Shown here in pieces: positions 45,632 to 58,627 of a stretch of DNA of 64,000 nucleotides. The stretch covers positions 161,632 to 225,631 of the forward strand of contig JANTQF010000021.1 in NCBI GenBank assembly GCA_032988165.1. The letters run 5' to 3'. The position numbers were made by a program, and so were the translations under genes. Origin of the DNA: Emmonsiellopsis sp. PD_33. Its lineage: Eukaryota > Ascomycota > Eurotiomycetes > Onygenales > Ajellomycetaceae. Within the stretch, counting starts at the first letter, position 1, and every line of letters begins with the position of its first letter. The notes beneath the pieces are model-generated. The model saw only the letters and a program-made list of their open reading frames with translations. It had not been told where the DNA came from and did no database searches.

Positions 45632-46366
45632 CTATACTGGAACCAACCCCAGAAACAAGACCAACGCACACAGCACCTTAGAATCCAGCATCGGCCGCAG
45701 CCCAACCGCCGCGTTTTCCGTGGAGAAAACAAACGTCGTCCGCTCCGAAGTATGGTCCCCCTTACTCCACGTAAAATTCTTCCCATCCTCCCTCATCTCC
45801 GGATTGACAATGAACGGCACCGTCGCGAAGTAATTCTCCCGATCTCCACCCAACAACGTCACCGCCTTCCGCGCGGGGCCCTCGCACTCGTAACAATACT
45901 CTTCCTCCACGTTATATAGCTCCCACCAGCACACGTGGCGGCCCGTCGTCTTGTTGCCGACCAGGTACCAGAAGTTAGAGATATACGGCTGCTTGCCCGT
46001 GTTGTAGACGTTGGGGAAGGTATCGCTGTAGCCGTCCATGTACTCCCAGGTGCCGTCGGGGGCGACGTGGGGGTCCCTGGAGCTGAAGGTGCTGTTGGAC
46101 GGGTAGATGGGTTCCGTGCGGCCTTCTTTGGCGCACCGGGTGATTCCGAAACTGGGCGTGCTGGTGCTGAATCCGCCGATGAGGATGTCGTATATGTGGT
46201 AGTCTTTGATCGGCTCAACCTTGCCGGAGGTGTAGTCGGCCAGGTTCCTATAGGAGGGGAGAGTGGGCGGATACGACCATTGCGCGGAGACGAGGGGGAG
46301 GAGAGGGGCCAGGAGGAGGGCGAGCAGCGGAGACATTCCGCCGCGGGCGGAGGATAGCCGCTTCAT
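45632..46366 (-). CDS. Secreted or GPI-anchored protein of unknown function
   Basis: An intronless frame of 244 aa from the ATG at 46366; an in-frame ATG three codons upstream is possible. It begins MKRLSSARGG followed by a hydrophobic core (PLLALLLAPLLPLVSA), a clear signal peptide with likely cleavage before QW. The mature part has potential N-glycosylation sites (NST, NKT, NFT), an HVCWWELYNVEEEYCYECEG cysteine cluster, and many aromatic residues. It ends in a short hydrophobic tail (VLCALVLFLGLVPV), compatible with a GPI signal. The family is not recognised. It probably acts at the cell surface or wall; that is inference from signals only. Confidence 0.75.
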   Translation of the reverse strand: MKRLSSARGGMSPLLALLLAPLLPLVSAQWSYPPTLPSYRNLADYTSGKVEPIKDYHIYDILIGGFSTSTPSFGITRCAKEGRTEPIYPSNSTFSSRDPHVAPDGTWEYMDGYSDTFPNVYNTGKQPYISNFWYLVGNKTTGRHVCWWELYNVEEEYCYECEGPARKAVTLLGGDRENYFATVPFIVNPEMREDGKNFTWSKGDHTSERTTFVFSTENAAVGLRPMLDSKVLCALVLFLGLVPV

Positions 46367-46992
46367 GGCTGTCAATCGGATCGCTGCTATCGCGCAGCTG
46401 GGTGACTCGTAGAGGTCAAGGGCATATTGTTGGTGGGAAGGAGTCTGCTCTTTGCCGTCGCTTTTCGGAGGGCATGGGGACTGTTTTATATTTGTCTTCC
46501 ACAGGCGCTAACCGCATCCTTCGGTCTAGGCTGGTTTATGTTCTGGGATAGTTTGAGTTTTGAGTGGATGTGGTGGTTCCTATTAAAAACATTCAATGGA
46601 CGAGGCCGAGACCGCGGCTGTGGCTGGTTAATTAATTAGGGTTTTCTTCAGGGGCTAACCGCGGTTTGACGCCAGGATCATGTTTAGCTATGTACATCTG
46701 CAACATCTACATAGATAAGGGTGGCTACCTCGCCTGTTTAGGTATATTTCTTGTTGCTACCGTTTCTCTCATCCGGATATTCCAGTCTAGATAAATAGGG
46801 ACATCTCCATCCTTAAAAGTGTGCATATAATAAAATAAAACATGAATAACCATGCAATAGCCAAAAGGAGCAGCGTAATATTTCAAAACCATGGCTGGAT
46901 ATTATATTCACAGGCATATAAAAAGCAAATTCACAAATCCACCACCATATAACTCGCTTGCATACCAAAAGATAAACCAAATAGGGAATATA
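46367..46992. other. Intergenic stretch between the secreted protein and the kinase gene
   Basis: No gene is recognised. It is the promoter side of the secreted-protein gene and the 3' side of the kinase gene. Confidence 0.4.
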
Positions 46993-49900
46993 TTAATCGT
47001 GTGTCCTCGACTCCTTGTCGCTCTCCCAATTCGTGCTGTTGTGGCCCACCGTCTCAGGAGCTAGCGTGGATGCTGTGGTCGTTGCATCGGTGTCGGCCGT
47101 GATGCCCTGGATAGTTTTTAAGCTGGCCTGGCTTGTGCTTTTGCTTTGGGAGTATTTTGCTTTCTGGATTATAAACCCTCTCTCTTCAAGAGGTCGTTGT
47201 TGCGCGCTTTCTCCGTGGTAAAACTCGCACCGGAAACGAAGATACTTTTCGCGATCCCGATACACTGTAATTATGTCCCCAGTATACAATTTGCCGAAAA
47301 GGCGGGCGTCCTTTGAACGGGCTTCCTTCCGGAGCTCTACGTCATTGACCCATATGCAATTGCTCGCCTTGGTTGACAAGATGGTCATCACGTTAGGTAT
47401 TTTCGTCCAGTCCTCCCCGGCAGCGATGCGGGATTCGATTGATGGCGCCCAAAAGGTGAGCTCAAGCGCGTAAGCTGGAACGCGATCGTCCATTGGATTG
47501 GAATAGCGAATTGTTGCCCTTGGGCCCCTGCCCCAGGATGTCATCCGTGACTCAAGTTGGATAGATACGTCAGCGATAGATCCCGGAAGCGTAGTAAGTA
47601 TTCCAAAGGGCATAGGGGTAGCGAGAGACGCTTTAGGATTTATAGCCCCAGGGCTGGCTTGAGAAGGGTGAAGGTCTTCATTTACGGAGGGGTCCGCGTC
47701 GTCATTTTCGGAGTCACCTTCTGGCCCGTCCGCTCGTGAAACTTCTTCTCCAGTCCGTTCGTCAATAGTTGTAGCAAGCTCCAGCGCTAGATTCGGGTTT
47801 ATAGCTCTTGGTGTTGCATCGGATACTGAGGCATGGGAAATACTGTTTCCTTTAACCTCGTTGCGTGATGTGGAATTCGGATGGGCGGGAGTCAAGTGCG
47901 ACGATTGCTGCCCGCCTATCGATTTCTGCGCGTCCGCATTTTGATCAGACGGATTTTTCCCGCCGTGCTGCGAGCCTATTTTTGGCCCGTCTCTTTGGGA
48001 TGATGAGGGATGGCCATCGGAAGCTTCTGGAGTAGTCGGGTTGTTACTATTAGGAGTTGTGGAGATAGGCGACCGCCCATCAGGAGATTCCATATGAAGT
48101 TGACCAACCAGTGACTCAGCGCCCATCAAGCTTGGCGCAGAGGATCCGCGTTCTAACGACGCGGGAAGCTGTTGGTATTCCGTTTGTATGGGGTGGTCCA
48201 TGCTGCTCCAACTACTAGACGAATCAATCCCAGAGGATTGGTAATCATTGGCGTCGCCGCTTTGATACTGGTTCTGGAAACTACGGATATTTTGCGGTTG
48301 CGCTATATGGTGATCGAATGCACCAGAGCTCCGTAGTGCGGCCGGAGTAATTTCTCCAAACAGAGGCGGCGGGGGCGGTGCACCTTGGATGTGGATACTA
48401 GGACCGAAGGAATAGCTGTCAAGATCTGGCAATGACGGATACGTTATTTCGACCGGAGGTTGAGCCATTATAACTTGGTTATCTGGCTCGTCGGAGTCAT
48501 GCATGGTCCTCTGCCTCTTAACATTCTGATCGGTTGGTGTCTCTTGTTGATCTTCCTCATCGTCGAGTTCCTCGTCCCAGTTTTCATCAATTCTGTCGTT
48601 AAGGTCAATACCAGAGGCGTCGAGAGCTTCTTCATCCTCGTCGACTTCGCCAACAGCATCCAAGGCGGTGTCGATTTCTGGTATATCAGGTCCGTCAAGG
48701 TTTGTGTAGTCGACTAAATCCGGAAAATCAACTATCCAGGGATGATGTAAACATTCGGGTTCCTTCGGTCGAGCCTTCGGGTCGCGATTGAGTAATTTTG
48801 AAACGAAACCAACTCCGTCTTCTGACACATCGGCGTCTCGAAGAAGGTCGAAATCCGCATCAGTTGTCATAATAGTGCGTAACATCTGGGCACCTCGGTC
48901 ATCTCCGCGACCAGCATATGGAGGGCTTCCGCAGAGGATGTGGAAAGTCACCGCGCCAAACGACCACATATCGACAGACTGATCGTATGGGGATGTCCTT
49001 GGAATCCTACCTATGAGTTAGTACACGATACAAACAAGAAATGCGAGAAAAACTCACGGGTCACCAGCACGTCGCCGTTTCCGGGCTTCTCCTCGTCTAT
49101 AATTGTCGTACTCCGGGTATACCTCAGGAGCACAATATAACAACGTTCCGCAAAATGTCTTCATAAAGGACTCCTCTTGAGCGACCTTTGAGAGTCCGAA
49201 GTCCGATAACTTAACATGGAGTGGGTCATATGATTGGATTAGGATATTGTCGGGTTTGATATCACGGTGGGTTATCTTGCGTCTGTGCAGATATTGGAGG
49301 GCATGCAAAACTTGTCGTGCAATTGATTTGACCTGATCTTCGGGGAGATGGTGGCATTGGCTCATGTATGTTGATAACTCGCCACCGGGCACATACTCCA
49401 TGATAATGTAGATCCAGCGGTTGCCATGGTCATGGTAGTCTCGAAACTCGACGATGTTTGGCTGCACATATTAGCTTCCAACAAATATATAGTAATGTCG
49501 CAGTGTTGCTTACATGTCGTAATCCACTCATGATCATCATCTCATTGTTAACCTTGTAGTCCAAAATGTTGTTTTTCATAAACCGTCGTTTATCGAGCTC
49601 CTTGCAGGCGAAGATCGCTCCGTCATTTTTCGTCGCAACTTTGTAAACGGTGGCAAATGCTCCTTTACCGATCTGTCCAGTGACATTGTACTTGGAGCCA
49701 CCATTCCAATTCATGCCATGGGCTTGTGCTCCCTGTTGAGACACAATAACAGGGTCCGCACGTCCTGGCTTTACCGGCCGACCGACGGCTGCCTCGACCT
49801 TTTTGCACGCATTCTGTACTCGGTTGATATATTGAATCACGTTGTGCGTGTATTGACGTTCAAACCCATCCCGAGGGGGGATGCGAACAATGAATTTGAT

Positions 49901-50431
49901 GCCCGCGGGCGAACTGTTCGCCACGTGAATAATCGAGCCGGGAACAAGCATCTGCGTGGAAGAGGTGCTGTATTTCCTATCCTTTCGAATGAGGTTGTCG
50001 TCTACATATGTACCGTTGGTGGAGGTGTCCTGTAGCATGAGGATGTTGTCTTGGGTAAGGTAAATGCGGAAGTGGACGTTGGAAATTTTCTTTTCGCTAT
50101 CATCTCTAGAGAGAACGATGTCGCAGCGACTTGGGTTGCGACCGAAACAAAAGCCCATGCTTAGATCTTTTACACCGGATGAAAGCCGCAATGCGATGTC
50201 ACCAGAGGAGCTATTTTGGCTTCCCGTATCGTACTCAAGACTGTCTCTTTGTAGAATATGCTGTGGACCCGAGCGCGCAGTAGCACTAACAGCACCATGA
50301 GCGGATAATGTATTCGGATGCAAAACACAGATGATGTCAGGGACGTCCCCTTCATCCAAGCCGGAATTATTCAGCCCCACCCGTCGCGGGTCAGCATATG
50401 GTTGGGTTGATAGTTGGGTTTGGTCCTCCAT
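46993..50431 (-). CDS. FHA-domain checkpoint serine/threonine kinase, Rad53/Cds1/Chk2 family
   Basis: Three exons (50431-49514, 49461-49058, 49006-46993) join in phase to 1111 aa. Residues 1-10 (MEDQTQLSTQ) contain two TQ sites, as expected for ATM/ATR-type phosphorylation. An FHA domain spans about 90-180 with the phosphopeptide-binding Arg98, Ser117/His120 and Asn139. The kinase domain has the GKGAFATVY loop (about 255), Lys277, HRDIKPDN (Asp373) and DFGLSK (Asp393), followed by FCGTLLYCAPE. The long C-terminal part is Ser/Gln-rich. It ends in a second FHA-like fold (SWGRGPRATIRY ... NCIWVNDVEL ... YTGDIITVYRD). Two FHA modules around a kinase is the Rad53 layout. The family relays DNA damage and replication stress. 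Dun1/Mek1-type kinases have only one FHA. Confidence 0.9.
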
Positions 50432-52952
50432 GGCGTAGAAAATATAATGTGGTAAATACAGATACAGGCGCAGTGGTTGTATGGAGGAGACAATGTTGAT
50501 GGGCAAGTGTCAAAAAATCCTTGGGGGGATTAACAAAAACAGGCCACCCCGGTTTAAATATACAAGTCAGGACGTTGTAGAAGCGTGGTTCATCAGGGTG
50601 TGAAGCAGGGTGAGGAGAAATGCACGCCCTCTCTCGGTGAGGTCCTGGAGAAGGTGGGAAGAAATATTGATCCCAATTCTCCCTCAGAAGTAACAATAAA
50701 GCGCAGGTGATCCGCAGATAGATATATCAAGGCAGGTTGAATTGGACAAGGGAGCTGAAATCCCAACCGTAGAGCGTCGAGATTTCCTATTTCATAATCG
50801 TTAGTCCGAGGTGAACGATTCAAGGTGTCGCGATCAAGCGGGAAAACGGGTGTCCAAATTTGGAGTTGTTTGTTGCCTGTTGCTTGGCAACGGGCGACAA
50901 TGACGTTCAATTGAGAGGATTTAACAATCTCACCAATATAAGAGTCCAACACCCTGTCGAATATCTTGGCACTCGGGAAGAAACTGTCGGCAGAGCTTAT
51001 TGTAACTCCACCAAAAATAATAAGGTTGTCGGAAGTCGATCAGCGGGAGGTCTGATCTGGGGTAGGCAGGGCTGCTAGCGGAGTGTCTGCATATACTTAA
51101 TGTGTGACTCACGCATGCCCTAGTTAATTTGCCTTGCCAGCCTGTTTGGGCCCGGAGATGCCTTGATTGCCTGACGATGGAGGTGCTGCCACCCAAGTGC
51201 GGCAGTGAATGTTCTCGCCTCCCTGTGTTGTGTTCTGCCTGGGTGCCTGAGGTTCCACATTCCACGCCGAATTTCATCCAATTAATAGCAATGAGTCAGT
51301 TGCAACTGAGGCTTGGTATCTCAGTGGGTTCGTTCGTAAGCCTCGTCGGTAGGCCCGGTGGGGATGTTTATAGCGAAGGCGGCATTGGATGGGTCTTGGA
51401 GAGCAGAAGAGGAAGAAGGGGATCAGGTTGAAAGAAGGAACCAAACCCAATTAACCTAGGCGGATAATCGAATCATTAGCAGCCAGCAGATAGCAGAGTT
51501 ATATTACAAAGCAACTAGGCATGGTGAAGTGAGCATTGATACTAGTAGGGTAGAGGACATACCTGCACCGCCGGTCAAACTCGCCTGTCCCTCGACCGCC
51601 ACCTGGGACAAATTGGGCAAGTAAAACTCTGGATAGCAATTGCAGAGCCCGGACCCAGCCAGCAAGCTATCTCTGCAAGAAGACTGCCCCGGGTTGGACA
51701 CCTGGACGTTGTGCTGGGGATCACTCGAGCACACACGATATCAACAGGTGAAGTCAACAGCCGCAACCAGGCTCGGAGTTAAAATAATCCTGCTGCCGGG
51801 CCTCAGAGCTGGTCTGTGCGCTGCTTAGTCGTCAAGGTTTCGGCCCGAGCGGTTCCTGGCGCTAAATATCGCGCTTTGCCTGATGCGGGGCCGAGGGGTT
51901 GCCGCCGACTTCCCGATCCCGACCCGGGTTGGATGCTTGTCTTCTGCCTGACACTTCTCCAGGCTGGCTGAAAAGGCGTCCATCCACGCTTGACGCAGTG
52001 ACTCACAGCTCGGTGCTTGTCTTGCGTGGCGTATGATTGTGTCCACCCCTCACTACGGGGTACTACTACTACGTTTCACACATCAACGTTGTCCGCGAAC
52101 CGTCGATGCCTTGTGTCCATGGATCTGTAGCTTGCAAATCTGGGATCAACGGGGACACCCAGAATTTTCATCTTTCCCGTTCTAGTGTCAAAGTATACCT
52201 CTGCCTTCTGTTTCGATTGATAAAGTCCTGGACCCGAAACCGGCAGCAAAGAGAAACGGGACGGTTGGCTATGCAGTACCGCTGACCTCAGTGGTATGGT
52301 TTAGCTAAGGGTGTATATACGAAGCAAAAAGAGGACCGGAATCCATGGTAGTGAACTTCTCTAGCTAGTATAAGCATAAATCATTGGAACGCCAGGACAC
52401 AGCTTAACCTTGCAATTTATTGTGTTTGGAGTCTTAAGTGTCTAGTCCAAGCTTTGCCATGATTTGAACAGTTTAGTTACATTCCCCCCAAACTTATCCT
52501 ACCAGAAAGATGACAAGTAGTTATTTCATGAAATAAAAAGCCCATACTCATACATACCAACTAGTGAGACATGCATGCAGCATAACTATGCCATTAAAAA
52601 GAAGACAAAAATGATGCAAATCCAGGAAAGATAAATTGATACATTCAGAGGCTGGAATTTTTGACTTCCCTTCTCCTGGGTACGACATATATGCAAGCGA
52701 TTTTGAAGATCCGCTACGGGGATGGGTGCATCATCAATCACCCTTACCGAAAGACAATCTTATACTTACAAGGCAGACTAGAGCTTAGAACTATGAAAAT
52801 GCTTTACATATAAATTGGAGGGAATTGGAGTTCTATTTGACGAACATAAAAGTTCGATATTTGTTCATTTCATCCGGTTACATAGAAATAAAATTTCCAA
52901 ACAGTGCAACCCGTCATCAGCCTGTCAGTAAACATGGCGTCAGATTTTATTC
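50432..52952. other. 2.5-kb intergenic stretch
   Basis: Composition is normal. Short frames occur (for example 50952-50593 on minus, 119 codons), but none has recognisable features. It includes the promoter of the kinase gene on the left and the 3' side of DUR3 on the right. Confidence 0.4.
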
Positions 52953-55698
52953 TTAGGTTTTTAATTCCTCAGTTGGAACATCGCCCACACTAGCTTGTTC
53001 TGATGACGATCCAGGTGTGGATGTGTTTGGGCTGCTGATTCCCTCCTTTCTGTTGTTTCCCTCATCACTAGTATTTCGATTTCGTAGGTAAGAATAGATC
53101 TCCATCGATTGCTGAATACCTCCGTCAATCAGGGGGTAGAAAATGGAGATAAGCATTGTTCCCCATAGCCAAATTATCGCCACTAGCAGCCATGCGATGA
53201 AGAACTGGGAAAGTAAATATTGTCAGCTAGATTGAACATGCAGTCCATATTCCAAATGCACTTACGGATTTGCCATAAATATACTTGGCCGCATACATCG
53301 GCAGCGGCCACAATACCCAATGTCCGAAGAAGGTCGCGAGGGACCAAATCGCAGCAATTCGTCCCCAGCGTTTTAGCTCCTGAGAACTCAGGACACCCGG
53401 CTTGCCATTTTCAACATGGGCGTTTCCCCTATGACTCGAACGACTATGGACGGTGCTCAGGTCATCTTCCAGCTTTTCTAACGCGAGGCGTTCTTTGGAA
53501 AAGTCGGCCCAGTCGTAGTTTTGCGGCTTGAAAAGGGTGATAATTATCGAGTAGGGGATTGGGGAAAACGCCGCCGCCACTGTTCCGTAGACGCAGGGAA
53601 GCGCCTGGCCGGTGGATGCTACGGTCACTTCCCCGTAAAATGCATGCGCTGTGCCGAGCCAGACTGCAATGCCAGTTACCATGCCGAGAACTGGTGATAT
53701 AATGGCCGCTGCTTTGCTTTGGCGTTTCCATAGAATGGTAAATGCCATTGGGAAGATTCCAGGACAGGTGATAACCCCTGGTTTCAGTTAGCAAATAAAA
53801 ATCCCCATTTATGTGAGGGGAACAACGGGAGGGAAGAATGGTATTCATTTACCAAGCATGTAAAGTGTCCAGCCAAGATCAATACCAACGTAATGCAGCA
53901 TTGTGCTAAATGCGGCAGAAAATATGGCAAAAAATACCACTCCATAATGACTCCAGCGGATAACATCCCTATCAGAAGCCAGCTTATTGATATACTCCCG
54001 GTAGATATCAAAGCTAATTATAGAGCTAACTGCTATCACCTGGGCAGAAAGCGTGGAGGTAACGGCCATGAATGTAATAAGGAGCATCGCCGCTGCACCC
54101 CCTTTTCCAGCAATCGTAATAGCAGCGTACGGAAGTACTAGCCCGTTGCTGACTTCAGTCGGGGTCATTCGCTAAGATTAAAGTTAGAAATTGTAGTGTC
54201 GATTGATTTACTGAATGCTTACGCGTGGATATGTAGGGAAGAGAGGGTTTTCTTCAAGGCCCAGAGCCACGGAACTCATTAAAGTGCCCAGTCCCCATGG
54301 GATCGCAAAGTAGGCGATGCCACCCACGACATATCCAGGCACCACAGCAGCAGGTGAGGCTGAGAATGCCTTGACGAAAAAGCTCGTGTCCATCTTTGCA
54401 GAATTAGTATTTGGAAGTTGACAAGTCGGACGAGGAACGAGTTTAAACTTACAATCACTAAACCAAAGTTGGCACATAAATGGATTATCCCGAATAATAT
54501 GCCCTTGAATTTACTGCATTAGCTTATAACTACCATGGGGACCAGGGAAGAAATACCCCGTGCGACGACATTGTGAGGTAGCTGCCCGCCTGATTTCCTT
54601 CAACCGGGTGGCGAGAGGATGCAGCCTTGACCAGGTCATATAAATGTCCGACGGAACCAATTTCCTCAATTGTAAACGCCTTTATTGTAAAATAGCAACA
54701 GATGATTAAAATGACCGCGGTATGGAAGTAATCCGTAAGGAATCTACGCTTCACATTAGATCGAGGGATTAGAAACCAGGTGGCAGTAGACATACGTTGC
54801 TTTTATGCCACCGACGAACGTGTATAGCGCAACCCCGACTGGCAGTAAAAAGGTGGCGGCAATGATATGGATACCAGTCCTAAGGATATCAGTTATGATC
54901 TCACCTATTTGTAGTTAAGTGCATACCTACATGGATGAAATAGCTGCTGCTGCTCCTAAAAGCATGTTGGCGCAGGCGAATATGTTGTTGAGAAGACAAA
55001 GAATCATGTAGACAATATGAGCAACCGTCCCTAAAGTTGATAGATACCAGTTAGATTGGACACTTGTTGATCACACGGCGGAAAATGTACAAACCATATC
55101 GAATCCGGACTACCTCCAAAGAGGTATGGGCCTCGGGAATCTTCCTTTTGCACGAAATTCCAAGAAGGGCGAAAAACACAATCATGGGACTGCAGCCTGC
55201 TGCAAACCAAAACGGTCCAGATACCCCGAAATTATATCCCACTAGGGAAGACCCCAACATCGCCGTGCTCCAAAGCCATGACTATTCAGCATGGGTTAGA
55301 TATACAAGGTTGGTCACAGAACCAGGCTCTATTGCACTCACAGATATAACAGCGGATACAGTGAGCCCAGTTCTCACCGTCCGGTTGGCCGTCATGAACC
55401 TGTATGCATGTACGAAATTAAGATGCAAGCTCCGCCATACCAGTAAATATGAGCCATCCATACATTTCTGTTTTGTTGTTGTCCTCTCCAACCGTTTGCC
55501 TAAGGATTCTTGTGACGAGCACCATGACTACCGCAGCATTCCATATTAGCTATGAACTGGGAGTATTAACCAAGGGAACCACGTACCAAAGGCAATAATT
55601 AGGCCCACAACCACCACCACGATGTAGCCCACGGCTTGAGAGAGGGGAGGCTGAACAACGGTGGCTGCCGCATTGTCTCTGCCAGACATAACACCCAT
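52953..55698 (-). CDS. dur3: DUR3-type urea/polyamine transporter (sodium:solute symporter family)
   Basis: Twelve exons join in phase to 698 aa: 55698-55587, 55527-55464, 55399-55342, 55281-55095, 55030-54931, 54879-54796, 54743-54557, 54503-54453, 54393-54223, 54171-53853, 53777-53266, 53204-52953. It carries about fifteen hydrophobic segments. Family hallmarks include VGYNFGVSGPFWFAAG, ATFLLPVGVALYTFVGGIKAT, GIAYFAIPWGLGTLM, the AVTSTLSAQVIAVSSIISFD core, and FKPQNYDW. Dur3 is the high-affinity, proton-coupled urea importer (UreA in Aspergillus) and also moves polyamines in yeast. It is normally induced on poor nitrogen through GATA factors. The start at 55698 gives MGVMSGRDNAA. The gene is divergent from a flavin monooxygenase gene across 1.03 kb. 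Confidence 0.9.
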
Positions 55699-56726
55699 TT
55701 TGCAGATGTTTATACGCGACAGTAAAGGGTATCACCTTGCAAATTGACAACCAGGAGGATCAGAGCCTGAGAAAGGAATTCGAGGGGGTTATGTCCTCAC
55801 ACAGTCAAAGCAGAAAATCAGCCATAGCAGCTAATAATTGCAGTCTCACACACGAATGAGCAGAGACATAGCTCTGTCAACCCCCCCCCAAAAATATCTA
55901 GTTACCCTATTATTGTTAGCTCCGGTGCCTGCATTTCGGATATTTTTGATTCAATCAGTTATGGCATAATTTTCCTCAACGATGATGTGCTCGGCGAAGA
56001 ATCTCGCGCAAACCCGGCGAAAATGAAGGCAATCGACCCTGAGCATTTGTTAAAATTAATGCATCCATAGCGCACACATACCATTGATCAACAACCAAAA
56101 GATCAAGTCATTTGCATCAGTCCTGGTGACTTTCGAGTTTCCTTTCCCCCAAGGGGCTGGTGGAATTAGGGCTGAGAGCAGTCACGTGAAAGGGGCATCG
56201 ATGTCCACGCCCATGATGCATCCGGCTGAAGCATGAAATTGCTGGATATGATATCTACTATATTGTTCGGGATTGATTGATGTTCCTGGTTGTTTTCGTG
56301 GATAAGTCTTGGGGCTGTGAGTTGTCTCCGCAAAAATTGCACAGGATTCCTTAAAATCACGCCAGGAGGACCATAAATGATGCCATCAAGAGGCTCCATA
56401 ATGCAAAGCAGCTAGTCAGAGCTATGGCTTCCAAAGTGTGTCTGCATTTCCATATTTATGAGACTTTTAGAACAACTAGGAACTGCCAATGTCATAGTGA
56501 GGGGCAGAAGTTTGAACACCCCGCTATTCGCGCGGGGAGCGGAGAGTATGTTGTGGCTTTTTGCTGCCGGGCTGGGGCTTGATCTGGTCAAAACATCGGT
56601 TAGATTTTATGGCAGTGATTTTTCTTCTTCTTCCTTATAAGAACCCCGACCTTCTCTTCGCCCTGCTCGTTTGCTAGGAACCAACATACATCGCATTAAT
56701 TCGGTTCACAGTTGTCTCCGAGCATC
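55699..56726. promoter_or_regulatory. Shared intergenic promoter region of DUR3 and the flavin monooxygenase
   Basis: This 1.03-kb region separates two divergent start codons. Several GATA cores are present (for example around 56250), as GATA factor control would need. They are short and could be chance. No gene is recognised in it. Confidence 0.5.
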
Positions 56727-58627
56727 ATGTCTGGAACCAACGAACTCCCAACAAGGCCTCGTAAGAGCCTGATCCTCAATGCATTCGTGGAAATGTGTAA
56801 GTACCGGCCTACCGCAAGGAAGAAAATTATATTCCGGGTAACGTTATACAGACTGCTGATAATATGGCATCTATAGGCAGTGGCCACCAGTCTCCTGGAT
56901 TATGGCGCCATCCCGAAGACGAGTCCTCGCGATTCAACGACATTGACCATTGGGTTGAACTTGCGAAGCTCCTCGAATCTGCAAAATTCCATGGCATCTT
57001 CATTGCTGACGTACTCGGTAAACACTGGATCACGTCCCTGCTGCGGCATCGGAAAAAAAGACTGACGGGGTTTCAATAGGAGCATATGACGTCTACAAGG
57101 GACCGCGAAACCTTGAACCTGCAAGCATATCGGGGGCGCAGTGGCCTGTTAACGAGCCATTGGCTGTGGTCCCTGCTATGGCCGCAGTGACAAAAAATAT
57201 CGGCTTCGGCGTCACCGTTGCGACCACGTATGAACAGCCATACCATCTTGCAAGGAGATTGTCCACGATTGACCATCTCTCAAAAGGACGGTAAGTGCTC
57301 TTCACTCCATTCCACACAATGGCAGCTGCGCTAAGTGACAAAATAGCTTAGGATGGAACGTACGTTACTCTGTGTACTGTAGGACCAGGACATAAAATCT
57401 AATTGCCCCCCGACAGGTCGTCACAGGATACCTTGACTCAGCCGCTCGAAATCTCGGGTTTACTGAGCAACCCCAGGTGAGAGCTCATTAAATGACGTTG
57501 TCTTTTTGGGACCCAGACTGACCGGTTGTTCCCCAGCACGACGATCGCTATGCCGTTGCGGAAGAGTACATTAAGGTCATGTATAAGCTGTGGGAGTCTT
57601 CGTGGAGAGATGACGCCGTGGTTCTGGACCGAGAGCGAGGAGTATACAGCGAGCCATCCAGAATCCGGAATATCGATCACAAGGGGAAATACTTCACAGT
57701 CCCAGGTCCCCATATTTGCCAACCAAGCCCCCAGCGTACGCCCGTTATTATGCAAGCCGGGACATCGAAAGCAGGGAAAACGTTCGCCGCCCAGCATGCC
57801 GAAGCAATCTTCGTCGCCGGCCACAGCCCCTCCGTTGTAGCCAAGAACATCGCCGAAATCCGCCAAATGGCAAAGGAAGAGTTTGGAAGAGATCCCCAAA
57901 GCATTAAATTCCTCGCTCTGCTGTGTCCTGTGCTCGGCCGGACAGAGGAGGAAGCGCAGGAAAAGTATAACTATTACCGCAGCTTGGGGTCGATTGATGG
58001 GGCGCTCGCTCTATTTGGTGGCTGGACTGGAATAGATCTCAACAAATATGGAGATGACGAAGAGCTCCGACAGGTAGAAAGCAATGCCATCAGGTATAGG
58101 CCCAAGATATATGTTAAAAACCCTTGACAAAATGTGACCGAGCTAATGGGGATAATATCAGGTCCGCTGTCGAGGCCTGGTCGAGAGCAACACCTGGAGT
58201 TGCGAAATGGACGAAGACGACAGTTGCGCAACACATCACAGTTGGGGGGCTAGGAGCTACCCCAGTGGGCACACCACAGCAGGTAGCCGACGAGATGGAG
58301 CGATGGGTAAAGGAAGCAGATGTCGATGGCTTTAACCTTGTAATTATCTTCCCCCATTCCCATTTTGATAATCCCTTCGTTTGCTGACTTGACCGTTAGG
58401 CATACGCTATTAAGCCCGGCTCATTCCAGGACATCATTGATCTCCTCATTCCCGAGCTCCGCAAACGCGGGTTGTTTTGGGACGACTATGCGGTGGAAAA
58501 GGGGACTTATCGGGAGAATATTTATGGACAAAAGGGACAAACCGGGCCCCCCGCAGCCCATGCCGCTGCTAAGTATCGTTGGAAGGCGGGAGTTGACGCA
58601 GCAGATCATAAAATCCCTGAGAACTAA
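56727..58627 (+). CDS. Flavin-dependent luciferase-like monooxygenase (NtaA/SnaA/DszA family)
   Basis: Eight exons join in phase to 485 aa: 56727-56796, 56877-57017, 57080-57290, 57347-57359, 57417-57476, 57537-58093, 58162-58339, 58400-58627. Family blocks are present in order: SGHQSPGLWRHPEDES, LLESAKFHGIFIADVLG, EPLAVVPAMAAVTKNIGFGVTVATTYEQPYHLARRLSTIDHLS, GWNVVT, then YIKVMYKLWESSW and TPVIMQAGTS. The C-terminal segment has GTPQQVADEMERWV. Related enzymes use FMNH2 and oxygen on nitrilotriacetate, alkanesulfonates or dibenzothiophene sulfone; the fungal substrates are unknown. Exon 4 is only 13 nt but carries LGWN, which completes the conserved RLGWN-x-VT motif. Without it the frame is lost. 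Confidence 0.88.

Noticed and set aside
50593..50952. Minus-strand frame of 119 codons upstream of the kinase
   Set aside because: Its composition looks fairly protein-like, but there is no family feature and no splice link to the kinase. It may be part of the kinase 5' region.
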